Positions 10,178 to 22,297 of a stretch of DNA of 64,000 nucleotides are shown piece after piece (positions within the stretch are counted from its first letter, which is position 1; each line of letters begins with the position of its first letter). Source of the DNA: Neltuma alba. Lineage: Eukaryota > Streptophyta > Magnoliopsida > Fabales > Fabaceae. The stretch is taken from positions 1-64,000 of the forward strand of contig NW_021635274.1 in assembly GCF_004799145.2 (NCBI RefSeq). Reading direction: 5' to 3'. A program made the translations under genes and the position numbers. Under the pieces are notes generated by a model. It searched no databases. It saw nothing but the letters and a program-made list of their open reading frames with translations, and was not told the origin of the DNA.

Positions 10178-10664
10178 GCGCGAAGAGGCATTAATGAAGA
10201 GATTGAATACCGGAACTACCACCTGCGATCATTTAGTTACGCATTCAATACTCTGTTCTTCACATTACTACTGAGCATCAGTGTTTATCATTGAATTCAC
10301 TCTGTAAGAGAGCCATTTTACTACTCTTATTAAAAACTTGAGAGACACTCAAGAGTGTGGACTCTTGAGAGGGGTTGTATCCTTACGGGAGTAAGGGGGA
10401 GTGATTGAGCGATTCAATTACTGTACCGAGGCACCAAGAGCCCTGTCGATCTTGGAAGATAGTGAAATACTCAGAGGTGTTCTGGGGACTGGAAGTAGGT
10501 CACGTGGATTAGACCGAACCAGTATAAATCTTGTGTCTCCTCTCTGCGGTTAAAATTCTCCTTACTCTGACTCTCTGTTTTTATTCAATACTTGCACGCT
10601 TTTAGTTTTAAATTTTTGTACCTCACCCAATTCACCCCCCTCTTGGGTGAGATTGTTTCTAACA

Positions 10665-12406
10665 TATTCCTTAGTTTCAAGCTTGGTTAGTAAGGGTTTT
10701 GGCTTGAATATTTCAAGTGTGATGCTGTCAAATTTTGGCCTATTCATGGAAGGTTTAGGAAAGGATAGAAACCTTAAATACCAAGTGGAATAAGCAAGAT
10801 TAAGTGGTATATGGATTGGTTTTTGGAAGAAAATCCGCTTAAGGTTATATATGTATATTTCGGCCTAGCACTGTTCATGTAGAAGCAAATTGTTTTGGCT
10901 TGATTTGATGATTCCAATGGGTTTAAAACATGTTTTTGTGTAGGGATATGTTATTGGAAAATGTTTGAAATCATTAGAATCAAAAATAGAATTTTTGGAA
11001 GTTTATATACCCTATTCAGCCAAGGTGAATTCATGGGGAAGAGTTTGATTTTTCAATAATCTGGTTCCATATTTGAATTTCTCATGAAAAACTGTGTAGG
11101 AATGAGTCATGAGGTTATTGATTCTAAAGGGGGAATCATTTTGTTAAAAATCAAAGAAAAAAGGGAAAATTGCTAAGTTAAAGTTTAAGGATTGGGTTTA
11201 AGTTGTTTGGTTATTAATGTGGCCTATGTTTATGTTTGATTTAATAGGCTTTGTGAGGAGGAGTTAAGGAGGATCATTATCCCTTAAGGAGACCAAATTA
11301 ATTAAGTGATAAAAGGTAGCTTTGAATTATAATTTGATTGTTCATCTTGCTTGTTTAATGTGATTATGTTGATTGCTTGAATTGAAGAATTTATATGGTG
11401 ATAATGGTTGACTTTATGACATTTGTTAGTGCTTTGGCCAAATGCATAGAAATATGTCAATGTGAATTTTTGATATTCCTCTTTTGGTATGGTGCAAAAT
11501 ATGATTTTATGTGACTTGGGGATGTTTGAAGTTTTATAACATGTCACATTATACCTGCTTGATTTACATGACGATTGTAATTCATTGCTACTGAGATTTC
11601 TATGAAATCTCATCTCCCCTCAATGTATAAACAATAATAGGAGTCTCAAGTGGTGTTGCCAAGGGCAAGGAGAAAAGGAGTGGAAGTCATATTGGAAGAA
11701 GTTTAAGCTAAATGTCATTAAAGTTATGATTTGTAAATTATTATAAGTTGTTATGTATCATTGTAAACGATATTGAAATACTTTATTGACGATTAAGGAT
11801 ACTCTATTTATGAACAATTGAGTAAGGAATTATGTCTATGTATGTGTTGCATGATTGGAAAAGCTAGATGAATGAAAAAGAAAAGGCAAGAATGGTATGA
11901 AAAAGAGATAAAGGTTGACTTTTTAGGAGCAAAGTTTGACCAATGTGATTTTGAGTAATTGGATGAATATGAATCTAAAACTTGGCATGCTTATAGATGC
12001 CATTTTTAGCTTTAAAACATGTGGTAATTCATTAAATTTGGAGCTTTGTACAGAAAGTTATGCCCTTCCAAAGTTGGGCATAAATCTTGAAAAAATTGAA
12101 AAATGACCAAATGAACAGTACCACTTTGAATGAAATCTGGGAATGATGTATGAGATCTAGATACAAACGAGTGTTTTTCCTCTAAAGAGCATGTCAAGAT
12201 CTTTCTATAGAACTTGGAACCATCCCATTTCAATTTTTTTACAATTAGTTGTGAATTTTCAAAGTTGGCCTAAATTGCTGTGAATAGTGTACAGAAATCT
12301 GAAAAATGAGAATTGTGAAATTGAAATTTTCTCATACTTAAGACTTGAATAATAGTTCCTAATGGTTTCAATTGATGTATAATGTAATAATAAAGGAGGT
12401 GTGACA
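10665..12406 (+). repeat. 3' part of an older LTR (family X), cut by the Sirevirus insertion
   Basis: It aligns throughout with 55045-56789, a solo LTR of the same family, and in reverse with part of 59557-61450. Shared landmarks are GGGTTTAAAACATG, a TGAAAAACTGTGTAGGAATG-like line, ACTGAGATTTCTATGAAAT, and TTTTTAGCTTTAAAACA. It ends in GGTGTGACA at 12406, as does the copy ending at 56789. It starts exactly at the Sirevirus 3' LTR end, so the missing 5' part should lie upstream of the window. Confidence 0.7.
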
Positions 12407-12689
12407 TGGGAATGGTTGCATGTATGAAGTTTAATTGTAGCATGTTAATTGCAATAAGAAGATAAGCTTTCCCATTATAAGCAATGAATTTGAGACAGAG
12501 CAAATGTAAGGTAAACGAATAAGCCTACTCATGAAATTCGTTGACCAACTAGTACACATCCTAAGCTTTAAAAAAGGACGGTAGATCACCTAAAATGGAT
12601 GTGTGTGTTTATGGCAAAGAATCTAAAAATGTATTGTTTGACCAAATAAATAGTATAACTTCACGTATAATTCTAGAACAAATGAGTTT

Positions 12690-12880
12690 TTTTCTTGCAG
12701 GTAATTGAAAGAGCATTAAATGGAGACTTAAACAACCTCAATATGATTTTTTTTATAATTATTTATAAATTTTTAAAGTTAGACCAAAAATCTAAAATTT
12801 ACCAATGAATAGCAACCCGAAAATCAAATTTCAAAATTTTAATATATGAGCTTATTTTATGATCTGCTTGAACCATGACG
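12690..12880 (+). repeat. Fragment of another family-X LTR 3' region
   Basis: ATTGAAAGAGC, GTTAGACCAAAAATCTAAAA and a following AACCCGAAAATC-like line match, in reverse, 59680-59850 inside the LTR at 59557-62741. It lies beyond the GTGTGACA end at 12406, so it is a separate truncated copy or a rearranged end. Confidence 0.45.
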
Positions 12881-14727
12881 CTTCCATTTATGTACTAAAA
12901 GGGGTGAATAGAGGTTGTTTCATAATGCCGTAGCTCTATCTTAGGTTCTACCTAAAAGAAATGTTCAATAAAGTTTTAGGATCTTGGATATTCTCATGAC
13001 ACTAAGAAATCAACTCGCTTCAAGTTGATGAGTGGAGATAATGGTATAAAAATACACATGAAGTTTCTAAAACAGTGTGAAATTACACTTAAGGTTTCTA
13101 ATAGCCATAGTATTTTTGCACTATTTTAATCATTTTATTGTCCTATATATGTGCTAAATAGTCAACTTTATTGCCTTAATGACCGTAGTATTTTTGCACT
13201 ATTTTAAAAACTTCATGATACTTTGGCAACCAAGAAAACTTTATAGTATTAGATATTCATGATAAAATACTTCATAGGTAGATATGCACTTTAACCCTTT
13301 AGGATAGTGGGCAATGCTCGAAAGATATTTTAGGGTGCCGGATGCACCAAAAATTAACATATTTAAAAATACTTGGTGCTTTTGAAAAAATATTGTAGGG
13401 TTTTGAATGCACTAAAAACCAATCAATTATAGATAGGAAACACTTGAAAATTGGCAAACATGACTCATCATAGTCCATTGTTTGAAAAATTTGAAAAGCA
13501 TAAACATGAAATGCACACCTTTCATGATTACCCATAGAAGGTAGCTTACTTGCAGTAAACCAACTATAGCCTCCTCCACCATCGAGAATGTCGACTCATC
13601 ACTTATTCTATTTCTTTGAGTAAGAATTATTATTATTATAATTCAAATAATCCTGATGCAAAATTATTGTTTCTAAAGTTATGTGGTTATATTTTAGACA
13701 GTTATATTTGTCAAGTTGGAGTATTATTTGACTCATGATAATAATGCTTTTTAAAAATTAAATATTTTGGCTATTTCAATTATAAAAATATGAAATCCAA
13801 AACCATTCTATTAACTAAGAAATGAGAAAATGGGCCATTTCTCATTTATAAGAAAATACTCACACTTATTTAAGAAAATACTCACACTTATTTTTCTATT
13901 TAAAACTATTGAAGAAGCAATCAATAAATAAAAATAAGAAAGTATGAGGGAGAAATTAAATATATTTTTAAATTGTTGAAACCTAATAGATAGAAAGATA
14001 ATTGGTTAATAGGATGGGGAAGTTACATCATTTTTTATATTATTTAATTTAAAATTTAAAATATTTATTAACAAGATTAATGTAAATTTCAAGTTTTAAA
14101 AATATATAATGGCCATTATACATGACATGATTTTTGGGATCAAGGAAGTTATTTCATACAATTCAAATATCAAATATTTTAAATATATTAGACATATAAG
14201 TTTAAAACGCCAACAATTCCATTAAATAAGAAATAATAAAATGAGATATTTTTTACCCAATAAAAAATTAAGTAAAAATGCATTATAGGGTGAAGATTGA
14301 AGAATGCATATAAATAATTTAAATAAACAACTCAAGTAAAATAATTTAAATAGAAATAATGAGAGATAACTGCTAGATTTATTATGAGAGTTAATTGCCA
14401 AATTTTATTGAGATGTGAAGAACGCATTGATAGGGGAGAATGAGATGTGCATAAAATTTAGCTTTTACAAAAATAGAAAAATAAGAAAATATATAAAATT
14501 ATAAATTTAGAAGAAAATATATTAAAAAAAAGTTGATGTAAAATTTAAAGAATGAAAAAAAATTACATACCATTCTTGCCACGTGCAATATATAAAGTTT
14601 GCTGGAAAATAAAATAAAATAAAATCTGCACTATGTACATGTGTTTTTGAAGTCAATTAATGGCACATATTAAGCTTATAAATAAACAACTTAACTAATT
14701 TTTTTTAATATCTAAAAATTAATTATT
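12881..14727. other. AT-rich intergenic DNA, no gene seen
   Basis: No open frame with recognisable content. A 22-base direct repeat (TAGTATTTTTGCACTATTTTAA) occurs at about 13106 and 13187. Near 13330 and 13390 two related lines (TTAGGGTGCCGGATGCACC and a GTAGGGTTTTGAATGCACT variant) suggest a decayed subterminal repeat of a DNA transposon. After 13620 the sequence is extremely A/T-rich. Confidence 0.5.
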
Positions 14728-15198
14728 GGGAAAATTACACTCAGGTCTCACAGAAGACAATTAATTTCAAAAAAGTCCTTGGAAATCCCGAAATGATTCT
14801 GAAGTCCCTAAGGACCTGTGTATAATTAATTGTAATTGTGAAATTATGTATTTATCCTTGTTGATTTTATTGCAGTAATTCATTTATAACCTCAACAGTA
14901 GCTGTTAACAACCCGAGAAGAAGTGGTTGACAATCTCGGCAGTGCTTTTGACAACTCACTTCGTGGGATGCCAGGGGTATTGCCAAGGTTGTTAACCACA
15001 TCTCCTCAGGTTGTCAACAGCCACTGTTGAGGTTGTAAATAAATTACATTGGGTTCAAATTAATGGGGATACATAGGTAATTTCACAATTACAATTAATT
15101 ACACACAAGTCCCTAGAGACTTAGGAATCATTTTGGGACTTTCAGAGATTTTTTTTGAAATTAATTGTCTTCTGTGGGACCTGAGTGTAATTTTCCTT
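14728..15198. mobile_element. Foldback MITE with long inverted arms
   Basis: The left arm starts GGAAAATTACACTCAGGTC and the right end is its near-perfect reverse complement. Complementarity runs about 130 bases and resumes in the inner arms (AACCTCAACAGTAGCTGTTA against TAACAGCCACTGTTGAGGTT-like sequence), so almost the whole element folds. Flanks show TAATTATTG (14720-14728) and TAATTATTT (15199-15207), a probable 8-9 base target duplication. No coding capacity. Mutator-like or hAT-like origin is likely; the duplication length does not decide. Confidence 0.8.
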
Positions 15199-17219
15199 TA
15201 ATTATTTAGCTTTTGTATGAATTAAAAAGTGTTTCATGTGAAATGTAGACTTTAAAGTCTACTCACAGGTCAAGCACGCTATATGCCAAGTAGCGGATCG
15301 GATGGTTGGCATAACGTGTTTTATAGGATTACTTTATGACTTATACAATATAATGATACTGAAAATATGGTTCTTTAATGATATTATTTCTTTCTTTTAT
15401 GGGCAGCTTTTAATTTTCTTTTTAATAGTTCTTTGTGTCCTTACGTTGCTCATAAGTTTAGCACATCAAGTGTCTACAATCATGACATAAATATATGCAT
15501 TATAATATAGCCAAATGAGACTTGACCACAAACAATTATTAATGCAGTGATAATGAAATTGTAGAATGCACAATTATACGTTCTAATTCATTCGTGCATT
15601 TCAAAAATTTCTCCAATAAGATATTTTAATTATATATTATATGATATTTTGTTTTAATTAAAATATTCTTAGTGTAGCCCGTTAGTCAATTAGACCTAAT
15701 TTAGGGAGGATTTTAGACTCTATCGACTTTTAGTCATTTTATGACATTGATGGTAAGTTATATTTTTGACAGCTAACTAAGTGAATATATGTGAAAAGCT
15801 AATATATGATTCTTGAAGTTTTCTAACTGGTGGCAGCTCTTTTTAGTTCCATCACCGTGCCTACCTCTTTATTAGAAGAGATCCTAATATTTTTTTCTAT
15901 TAATAGGTTTTTATAATTTTAGTTATTCTACACAATATATCAAAACATTGTGAACTGCTTCTTTGATTTCCATATTTGCGGTTGATGTTTTGGGCCCATA
16001 TTTTAACAAGAGACATTATTTAATTTTTGTTTTTTTGAGAAAACGTGGACACTCTGCGTCATATTTTAGGCCCTTTTGATTTAATTTTAAAAACCAAATT
16101 GAACGTGAAAATTATTTCCAAGTTGTGGAAGATTTAACAACCATTGCTGTTTTGGCAATCTGATTAAATTTCGCTAAATACAGTTTTTAAACCTTCCGGG
16201 TCTGTTTTAATTGCTTTGCAATTTTCTTAGTGACTATTTAGTTAAGCAGTAAGAGCTCAAATAAGCTTGTTTGAATCAAAATAAGTGATTATGAAGTATA
16301 CTTATTCTGTTTGGGTAATTTTTTATAAAATCTCAATAAATCGTGATTTCACTTTTCTACTGTACTTTTAGGATAAGCACCAAGGAGTAACTTATGCTTT
16401 TAAAAAATCCCGATCAATTTTTAGACACTGAATTTTTTTCAATTTACCCTCCCACAATCTTCCGAAAATCTCTTTCCAAATAATTATATTTAATAATATT
16501 TATTAAATTCACATCTTTCTGGTAATTATACATCCATAAATGATAACCAAATATAATCACAATTATTAAAGTCACTTATTAAAAAAAAAACAAACAGAAA
16601 TTATGATTAATCAACATCACTTATAGCCAATGTCAATTCATGATGATCTAAAATCACAGTTGTTTACCATTAATCTAAACAGACACTTAATTTCTAGAGG
16701 TTAGATATTTGATTGAATACTTGGGTTTAAATCTTTTTTTCACTCCTACAAGAATCATTAGTTTTGATTTTGGAAATTGTTTTGGGGTAAATAAACACTG
16801 AGTTCTCTGATTTATTATTTGATACTCTTTTTAGGCCTGAAAAATTCTGCTTGTTTCTGGAATTTTCAGATTTAGGCTCTGTTTTGCAATTTTGTTATAT
16901 GGGCTTATTTTGTATTATTTCCAGAAACAGTCTTTGGCTTCATTATTTAAATTTTCTTTTTTTTATTTAGCTATTTGTTTTATGTATAATATATTTCATG
17001 TGCCATCTAAATTGTTTAAATATAAGAGAAATCAATTTGGCTGTTTTAAAATATTGGGAAATTTTGCAAAATCCTTTTGCTTGTTATTTAATTGTTTAAA
17101 TATTATTTTGTTTGAGGCAATTATATATTTTTTTGAATTTTGGGAAATTATATTTGAGTTGAAATATGCTGAATTTGATTTATTAAACAATTTGTGTGCA
17201 TAAAATAGTGGGAGAAATT
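15199..17219. other. Intergenic DNA, possible decayed MITE at 16255-16700
   Basis: No gene recognised. Around 16262 (TAAGCTTGTTTGAATC) and 16690 (TAATCTAAACAGACACTTAA) there are weakly inverted ends typical of short nonautonomous elements, but arms and duplication are not clear. The open frames at 15302-15490 and 16892-17203 are short, T-rich and without recognisable domains. Confidence 0.4.
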
Positions 17220-17790
17220 AATTTTAGTTATTTTAATCACGTATATTGATTAAATTAACTAGGTAAGTTTTCCATTATATTATGCATACATGGAATTTAA
17301 ATATGCATGGTTGATAATTGTGATTAGCATGTAGAATTGATGAGGAGTAGCCACAACATCCTCTTCTATAGTGCATGCATAAATAATCACATATTGATTT
17401 TAAAATATCAACTACAATCAATGAGTAATTATAATTTGATCACATACATCGTTTAGTTGATCAAATTAATTAGTTAAAATACGCATTGATATTGTGTATA
17501 TATGTGGAATTCAATTGTCCATATATGATATTAGTGATTAGCATACATATTTTGTTTAGGGAGTAGCCATAGCATCGTTATACACATGTTGTATGTATAG
17601 ACGATCACGTGTGGATTTAAAATATCAATTTTGCTTAAATATACAATTAATATACCCAATGACATTTGATGTCCTTGTGTGCGCATGTAGAGTTAAGGAG
17701 TAGACACAACATCAATACATATATATATGCATTCTAAATTATCTCAATAGACAAATCATCACATAGAGATTTAAAAACATTTTTTGTAAT
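17220..17790. repeat. Degenerate tandem repeat, about three units
   Basis: GGAGTAGCCACAACATC (about 17344), GGAGTAGCCATAGCATC (about 17559) and GGAGTAGACACAACATC (about 17698) each sit in a similar context. In the first two, GATTAGCAT precedes and AATCACAT/GATCACGT plus TTTAAAATATCAA follows. Units are about 215 and 140 bases apart, so the third is shortened. Confidence 0.6.
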
Positions 17791-19164
17791 TAAATATGTG
17801 ATTATAGTTAATCTTTACCCACAAATAGATAATTATAATTACATATTTAATTAGGGTGGGATAGAAATGGCCTTATGATTCCTAAGTGGTCTACTGATAT
17901 TAGGAAATCTGAATACATTTTAGTTTCACTAATTAGATTACATAAATTTGTGCTATGTTGAAATCTTTGCCTACAAGTAGACGATATGGAATTTATGATT
18001 GTATGATTCATGTTGGTAAATGTATATTTAAAAGTGATGGTTGATTGGCTCATTCAATGTTGATGTAAGCATTGAATTTTAAATTTTTATTTTATTTTTT
18101 AGCATTATTTTTATCTTTTAAATTGTATTAACGTTATCTCTTTACTTGTTGAGATTGATGAAATTTATTCACGACACTTATTGAGCCTAGAAGAAGATAA
18201 ATGTCTTCAATCAAGTTGACCTTGACATTAAGAAAGTTCTAATACCTATTAATACTAGCATGCAAATGAGATAGTGTTATGAGAGATAATTGTCTCAATA
18301 CAATGATCTCAATCAAGAGTTGGTTATTACAGGTATATGACGAATGAAAGAAAATTACAGGGAAACCTCTAAATTGCATCACTTGAATATTAAGACTAAT
18401 ATTAATTGTCAAATTAATGTATGATGATATTATCACATTTTGAAGATTGGGATGAAGATGTGAAATGAGAAAGGACAATGTTGTCATGAAGAAATTATAA
18501 GAGATAGTAATAGTGATTTATGCATCTTTGAAACATTCCAATGAGGATTCCTATTCAGGGCAAGTATCACTTGTTATAAAGGCTTTAATTTTAAATGCTC
18601 CTGAACTAATAGGGATTAGTTTTAAATCTAAATTGGCTTGGGATACCTGAATCACCAAAAAAAAAAAAAAGTGTTGAGTTCAAATTTTGAGAATACAATT
18701 ATGTTAAATATTGTTTTGAGCAAATAATCATGTTAAATGTTGATAGGACAATTTTGTTGTTCTTTATGATACCATCCAATTTGATCTTGATTAGTCAGCT
18801 ACACTGCTTTAACCTATTTTTTTTGTTCTCTGCTTCACACTCATCCAATAATTTTCTTGTATCTTTCGTTTCCAAAGAATAGCATTTAATTTTACCCCCA
18901 CTGATTGTTCTCCCTATATACCTTCATTCGTAATATATTTAATTAATTAGATTAATCGTAATCAATCAATAATATACAATATTAAATGCAGATCATATCT
19001 CTTCTTTTGAAATGATTTTTAATTCATTTTTCAAATTATTTTAAATGCAAATCATATCATAGTCTTAGATAAACAATAAAAAATCAAGTTTGAATTTGTT
19101 CCTTTGGACGTCTACTTCATTTTTATTTGCTTATGATTTTATTGTTTTTATTTGCAAAATACTA
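17791..19164. other. AT-rich intergenic DNA, nothing recognised
   Basis: No coding, RNA or transposon signature found. There is an A-run at about 18658-18670. Short open frames here look random. Confidence 0.4.
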
Positions 19165-19417
19165 CCTCTAGTCCTTAATATAAAACCTAATTAACTAACT
19201 TGGAGAGATTAAAAAAATTATTAAATTACTTAGTATAGCATATATTACTTGATTTCTCTAAAATACTTATATGTTTCATTAGATTACATATCAATTTATA
19301 AGCCAGACAAATTAATTTGCATAAAAAATGATAAATATGAATACTTCAAAGTAAGTTATAATAATTTTCTTAATATCCCCAAATTAATTAACTAGGTCTT
19401 ATATTAAGGATCAGAGG
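19165..19417. mobile_element. Stowaway-like MITE (253 bp)
   Basis: The ends CCTCTAGTCCTTAATATAA and the inverted TTATATTAAGGATCAGAGG are Stowaway-type (Tc1/mariner). TA at 19163-19164 and 19418-19419 is the target duplication. Noncoding. Confidence 0.85.
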
Positions 19418-19712
19418 TAATATCAATAAATATAATATTATATATATCAAAGTAAAAAAACCTTTAATTAAATAATAATGATAGTTATGGTGGACTCACT
19501 TAATGATACAAAAAGAAGAAGAAAAAATGTGTATAAACATATCAAATTCTTATCACATTTATTCATATTTTTTAATCTTAGTTTGTAACCTCAAATCTAA
19601 TTTTAAGAAATAAAAAAAATGTATAAATCACTATCTTATTATATAATATAAATTAAAGTTGTGGAATTATAAATTGATATATAACCTAATACTTTTTTCT
19701 TGCAAACGATAT

Positions 19713-19854
19713 GTGGTTAAGGAAAGGGGGAGCAGCATCAGAATCCCAAGCCCTCTTGCATCTTTAGTCTCTTCGATTAATATCACCTAGGGGTTGAGGG
19801 GAGTGATTGGGACTAAAATTCGTGGTTAAGGAAAGGGGGAGCAGCATCAGAATC
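19713..19854. repeat. Exact 33-base direct repeat
   Basis: The 33 bases at 19713-19745 (beginning GTGGTTAAGGAAAGGGGGAG) recur exactly at 19822-19854. The purine-rich core resembles a retroelement polypurine tract, but no LTR edge can be placed. Exact identity over 109 bases of spacing suggests a recent small duplication. Confidence 0.75.
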
Positions 19855-21036
19855 AAGGGATGGTTGATAGGAGTAGAACAAAGCTTAGACTGGAATTTTG
19901 TTCTGTTATATGTGGGAATATATGAATTATTGTTTTTATTTTGCTCTTGTTATTGGGCAGAATTGTCGCAGGCGTAGTTGATATGTTTAGTCGACAGCTT
20001 ATGTTGGACCATGGCGCTTGGTATGGGGAAAGAGAGAGAAGAAGCAAAGAGAGGAAGGATGAACGGGAGAGTTCCAAAGTGGAGTAGCAGCAGATATAGT
20101 ACATGACGCTTGGTGTGGGTAAAGAGAGAGGAAGGATGAGAAGGAGAGAAATTGACAAAGTTAAGAGAGAGAATATATGGAATTGGGATAGAACTGGGAT
20201 GGGACTGGTCCCGAGACATTTTTATCTTGTCCCAGGACATTTTTGTCCCGAAAATTTTCGGATTGGGACAAGGCACAAGTGAACACTACTAGCTGTTTGA
20301 TGAAATTGGATGCTGGAAACTGATTCAAACTTGTTTTCTGTCACCAACGTTAAATAAAAATCTTCAAAAGGTTCAAAGATATTGATTTATATGCTAAGGT
20401 GATGAATATGGGAAATATAAGCATATGGGTTTGATTGTGACGTTATGAACAAAATGGAGGAAGTTTAAAAGCATGTCTAATATAATGGATAGAATAAAAG
20501 GCTTGGAGCTGAAAAGTTTGCAGTTTCGTATTTATGAATATTAAGTTGCTGCTATAGAGTGTTAAACAAATGCTTATGCAGATGTTTAATTGCTGTAAAA
20601 ATTTCTAGATTATATAATGCTTGCTGAATCGTAGTATTAAAGCTTAAAAACTGATTTGAACTTACTGATTTATGTCTCTAAGTGCTGAATCGTTGTTGCA
20701 GCTGTTTGAACTAGTGATCTGTTCTGAGGCTTATGGTTTGAAATTAAACTTGGAAAATCAGGTTTAAACTGTTACTTGATGCTTGCCATACACAAGGATT
20801 AACTTGAATGCTTAAATCATATTAAAATGGAGATTTAAACATTGTTTTTAAATTTGGAAAAATTCCCAGATTAAAATGGATTGATATCCAAATATTAGGT
20901 AAGCGATTGAGGTTGTTAAAACATGCTCAACTATTCTAATAGGGTGGCATTTGGAAATCTGAAAAATTCCAGATTTAGTGAAGAAGCCGTGAAAGTGAAA
21001 TTTAAGTGTGGAAGCTGAAACATTGATTTAAGTTAG
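19855..21036. other. Intergenic DNA, no gene recognised
   Basis: Overlapping reverse-strand open frames at 19853-20276 have no recognisable domain. A perfect palindrome CGAAAATTTTCG lies near 20252. From 20290 to 21036 there are lines such as repeated GAAACTGATTTGAAC-like phrases but no assignable element. Confidence 0.4.
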
Positions 21037-21138
21037 GATAAGGTGCAAATTTAGCCCGAACATTTGCATTTGGGAGTGCTGGGTATCTGGAAGAATTTTT
21101 TTGGCTCAATGTTGTCCTGAAAGTTTTTAAATCGTAGC

Positions 21139-21839
21139 CAATGTTTTAAGAACCGGACCGGACCGGACGGCCGAACCGGTTGAACCGTGACCCGGACTCG
21201 TTAACGGCTCGGTTTGGACTAAAAAACCGTTCATATAGTTGAGCCGGATTGGACCGGAGTTGAGCCGTTATTAAGCCGGAAACCGGAGTTGGACCGGGAA
21301 CCGGAACGGTTTTCAGAAAACCGGACGGTTTTTTAGCCTGACTGAAAAAATACTAAAAATTAAAAAAAAAATAGAAGAAAAATAAAAAAATTGATCCCCT
21401 TAAATATCCTAATATATTTTTAGACTATTTATAACCATAGAGTATTATTTCATTGAAAATTTCATATATTGTGGTGTTAAAATTGTAAGTCGCTAGTCTT
21501 TTTGTTTTGATATTTGGTCTATCGTTTAAAAAAATATTTTGATTTGAATGAATTGATAATTTGTAATATCATTAAATATTTTAAACATACATAAATTTAA
21601 ATATATAAGGTTTTAGTCCATTTTCAATGATTTCATTATAATTTTAGATTATTTAAATGCATTTCTAAATTATTCAATAATTTGATATTTTTCATATATA
21701 CTAATTATATGTATATAATATTGTTTTAAATTAATTATTGCATCACCGGTCTGACCAAACGGTCCGACCGATCCGACCGATTGAACCATGACCCGTTGAT
21801 CTTTCCGGTTCGACTTCCGGTCCGGCTTTTAAAACATTG
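21139..21839. mobile_element. hAT-like nonautonomous element with perfect 8-bp duplication
   Basis: Ends CAATGTTTTAAG and, inverted, CAATGTTTTAAAAGCCGGAC are followed by CCGG-rich subterminal repeats (repeated ACCGGACCGGAC and AACCGG units on both sides). The target duplication ATCGTAGC is perfect at 21131-21138 and 21840-21847. The homologous arm at about 24020 lacks the insertion, confirming the empty site. An 8-base duplication with CA...TG ends fits the hAT superfamily. AT-rich noncoding interior. Confidence 0.88.
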
Positions 21840-22297
21840 ATCGTAGCAATATTGTCCTGGCCATTATCTAGGTTAAGTTTGACCTTTAGTTGATCAACTA
21901 TGCTGAGTTAACAGGTTCACGTGTCGTCCATGTCATTTTCTTTTCTGAGTTAAGATGCAAATTTGTCTCGGAAGTTTTTACTCTGGAGTGTTTGGTATCC
22001 AGAAGTTTCAAATTGTAGCAATGTTGCCTCAGATGTTATCTATGTTAAGTTTGACTATTAACTAGCCAAATATGTTGAGATGATAGGTTCACGTCTAATC
22101 CACTTTATTTTTTTTCCAAGTTATCTACTTCATTTCTAGTTCATAACCCTAATGCCATTTCTCCCACACAAAAACAACTCTTTCTGCATATCTATTATTT
22201 TATCATTTGCTCTTAGTTTAATGCTTTTTATAAAAACAAAAGTATAGCATAAAAATATAGTAAATAATATATATATGGAGAAGAAGCTCACAAGAAT

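Larger units (their letters stand above)
1..10664 (+). mobile_element. Sirevirus-like Ty1/copia retrotransposon with a third ORF, 5' end outside window
   Basis: Order seen: partial 5' LTR, tRNA-Met-type PBS, gag with two zinc knuckles, stop codons, pol in copia order (PR, IN, RT, RNase H), spacer, large third ORF, purine tract, full 3' LTR. A large gag with two CCHC boxes plus an extra ORF after pol is typical of the Sirevirus (SIRE/Maximus) lineage. The LTR ends are TGTTAG and CTAACA. The base after the 3' LTR begins TATTC, a possible target duplication whose partner lies outside the window. The element interrupts an older LTR that resumes at 10665. Gag and pol carry three one-base frame losses, while the third ORF is open throughout. 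Confidence 0.93.
8663..10664 (+). repeat. 3' LTR of the Sirevirus-like element, complete (2002 bp)
   Basis: It runs from TGTTAG to CTAACA. U3 (8663 to about 10170) is dominated by CGAT dyads. A TATA box is at 10170-10177. The last 980 bases match the partial 5' LTR at 1-973. The length is long for copia but usual for Sireviruses. Confidence 0.95.

Noticed and set aside
19853..20276. Two overlapping reverse-strand ORFs with hydrophobic, Ser/Leu-rich content
   Set aside because: Low-complexity purine-rich strand read backwards; no recognisable domain and no gene structure.
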